Shown: positions 23,127-23,999 of the stretch, one piece after another | Position numbering within the stretch: position 1 is the stretch's first letter | How the letters are laid out: every line of letters starts with the position of its first letter | NCBI GenBank assembly: GCA_949298665.1 | Contig: CASFXO010000306.1 | Location: forward strand, 1 to 23,999 | Length of the DNA stretch: 23,999 bases | Direction: 5' to 3' | Source of the DNA: an uncultured Lentisphaeria bacterium | GTDB taxonomy: Bacteria; Verrucomicrobiota; Lentisphaeria; Victivallales; Victivallaceae | Notes under the pieces: model-generated | Seen by the model: the letters and a program-made list of their open reading frames with translations, nothing else | Database searches by the model: none | What the model was told of the DNA's origin: nothing | Made by a program: the position numbers and the translations under genes

Positions 23127-23999
23127 TCACCGGCCGTCCACACACGTTGCATGCCCCACTTCATTGCGCTGCAGATGATACGGCAACGCACAGCTGCTCC
23201 GGATGATCAGTTCGCCGACGATCCGTTCCACTGCCGCCGGAATCAAATTACCTTCCAGCTGCCGCAGTACCGTAACCAGCGCCCGACTGCCGATGGCCCG
23301 CCGCGGATCGGTGAAAATACTGAACCGACTGCCCGAATCACGGCTGAAATTCTCGATTTCCCCCTGTTGAATCACCGACAACTGCTGCGGCACCGCAATC
23401 CCGGCGGCATTGAGGTAACGGGAAAACTCCGTCAGATACACATTCGAAACCAGAATGGCCGTCGTCCGCGGAATCGTGCGCATCCATGCCGCAATGCGCA
23501 GATAATCGGGATCGCCCTTCACCACCCGGAAAAGGTATTTCTCAGCCTCCGCGATCCCGTCAAAACGCAATTCATCCAGAAATGCCTGTTGCCGCTCCCG
23601 GAACACCTCCAGATCGCGTCCGATATCGATCAGCCCGATATGCCGATGTCCGATACTGCGAAAATACCGCATGGCCGTACGCACCCCCTCCGGGTAGTCG
23701 CATCCCAGGGCCGGAATTCCTTTCTGAACCCGGTTCACGGTCACCTGCGCCACCCCCATTTCCCGGAGCTGCTCCAGCAGGGGAGACAACTCCGCTTCCG
23801 GACGATCCCAGATGATTCCGTCGAACTCTCCGGCGGCGAACCGTTCCGGAAGTCTTCGGGCGTCCGCAAACGTCTCCACCTGAATTCTGCAACCGTCCAG
23901 ATAAGCCTGTTCCACCGCACCGAGAATCAGGTCACGGTTGAAAATATTGCCGCCGTTCGCCGAAGCGTCGTAATCCACCTGCAGCAGCAGAATGGTCCG
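23127..23999 (-). CDS. LacI/GntR-type transcriptional regulator, sugar-binding domain (5' end outside window)
   Basis: The frame is open to the window edge (290 codons visible), so the DNA-binding part is missing. The visible protein begins RTILLLQVDYDASANGGNIF, the first strand of a LacI/PurR-type periplasmic-binding-like domain, followed by 'LILGAVEQAYLDGCRIQVE', 'FDGIIWDRPEAELSPLLEQL' and 'ALGCDYPEGVRTAMRYFRSIGHRHIGLID', a canonical LacI-family pattern, and an ending like 'GELIIRSSC'. It could be LacI type (N-terminal HTH) or GntR type (winged HTH fused to the same sensor). The effector is probably a sugar or glycan fragment. It lies directly upstream of the pseudopilin-BNR pair on the same strand, 250 bases away, and is the likely regulator of it. 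Confidence 0.85.
   Translation of the reverse strand, partial: RTILLLQVDYDASANGGNIFNRDLILGAVEQAYLDGCRIQVETFADARRLPERFAAGEFDGIIWDRPEAELSPLLEQLREMGVAQVTVNRVQKGIPALGCDYPEGVRTAMRYFRSIGHRHIGLIDIGRDLEVFRERQQAFLDELRFDGIAEAEKYLFRVVKGDPDYLRIAAWMRTIPRTTAILVSNVYLTEFSRYLNAAGIAVPQQLSVIQQGEIENFSRDSGSRFSIFTDPRRAIGSRALVTVLRQLEGNLIPAAVERIVGELIIRSSCALPYHLQRNEVGHATCVDGR

Overview
The window is GC-rich, densely coded bacterial chromosome and probably comes from the Lentisphaerota (Victivallales, Victivallis-like). That assignment is an inference. It rests on a pseudopilin-like secreted protein with an FTLIELL N-terminus and a C-terminal H-x9-DG motif, coupled to a BNR-repeat secreted protein beside a LacI-type sensor domain. 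It also rests on the AXE1-type esterases and a BatB/BatC-like fusion. No 16S rRNA or other phylogenetic marker is present to settle it. There are no tRNAs, rRNAs, insertion sequences, prophage genes or CRISPR arrays. Intergenic gaps are all under about 300 bases.

Layout. (1) 1-3533, minus strand: a two-gene aerotolerance-type (Bat) operon, a VWA + TPR + Gln-rich membrane protein followed by BatD, which runs off the left edge. It has its own sigma70-like promoter. (2) 3680-4787, minus: asd with a terminator, diverging from ligA. The two predicted promoters interleave in about 45 bases. (3) 4926-9300, plus: ligA, an M14 carboxypeptidase-like gene and an NAT_N/GNAT_C acyltransferase-like gene. 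(4) 9288-9980, minus: a stand-alone CoaB, tail-to-tail with the acyltransferase and divergent from gatB. (5) 10223-12296, plus: gatB and a short recO. (6) 12464-15149, plus: two tandem paralogous secreted esterases separated by a clear intrinsic terminator. (7) 15325-20670, plus: aspS, a secreted protein of unknown function, a membrane-anchored lytic transglycosylase, a DUF3047 secreted protein, tatA and tatC. The internal gaps are short or overlapping, so this looks like one transcription unit. (8) 20691-23999, minus: a BNR-repeat secreted protein, a pseudopilin-like protein overlapping it by ATGA, and the 3' part of a LacI/GntR-type regulator.

How the genes fit together. Housekeeping functions (Asd for the lysine/threonine/DAP branch, LigA and RecO for DNA repair, GatB and AspRS for aminoacyl-tRNA, CoaB for CoA) alternate with envelope and glycan functions (Bat proteins, esterases, lytic transglycosylase, TatAC, pseudopilin/BNR). 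GatB together with an AspRS carrying the RDHGG sequence hints at the tRNA-dependent route to Asn-tRNA. The most distinctive part is the right-hand regulator / pseudopilin / BNR cassette, in which a type-IV-pilin-like protein is translationally coupled to a putative glycan-binding or glycan-processing exoprotein.
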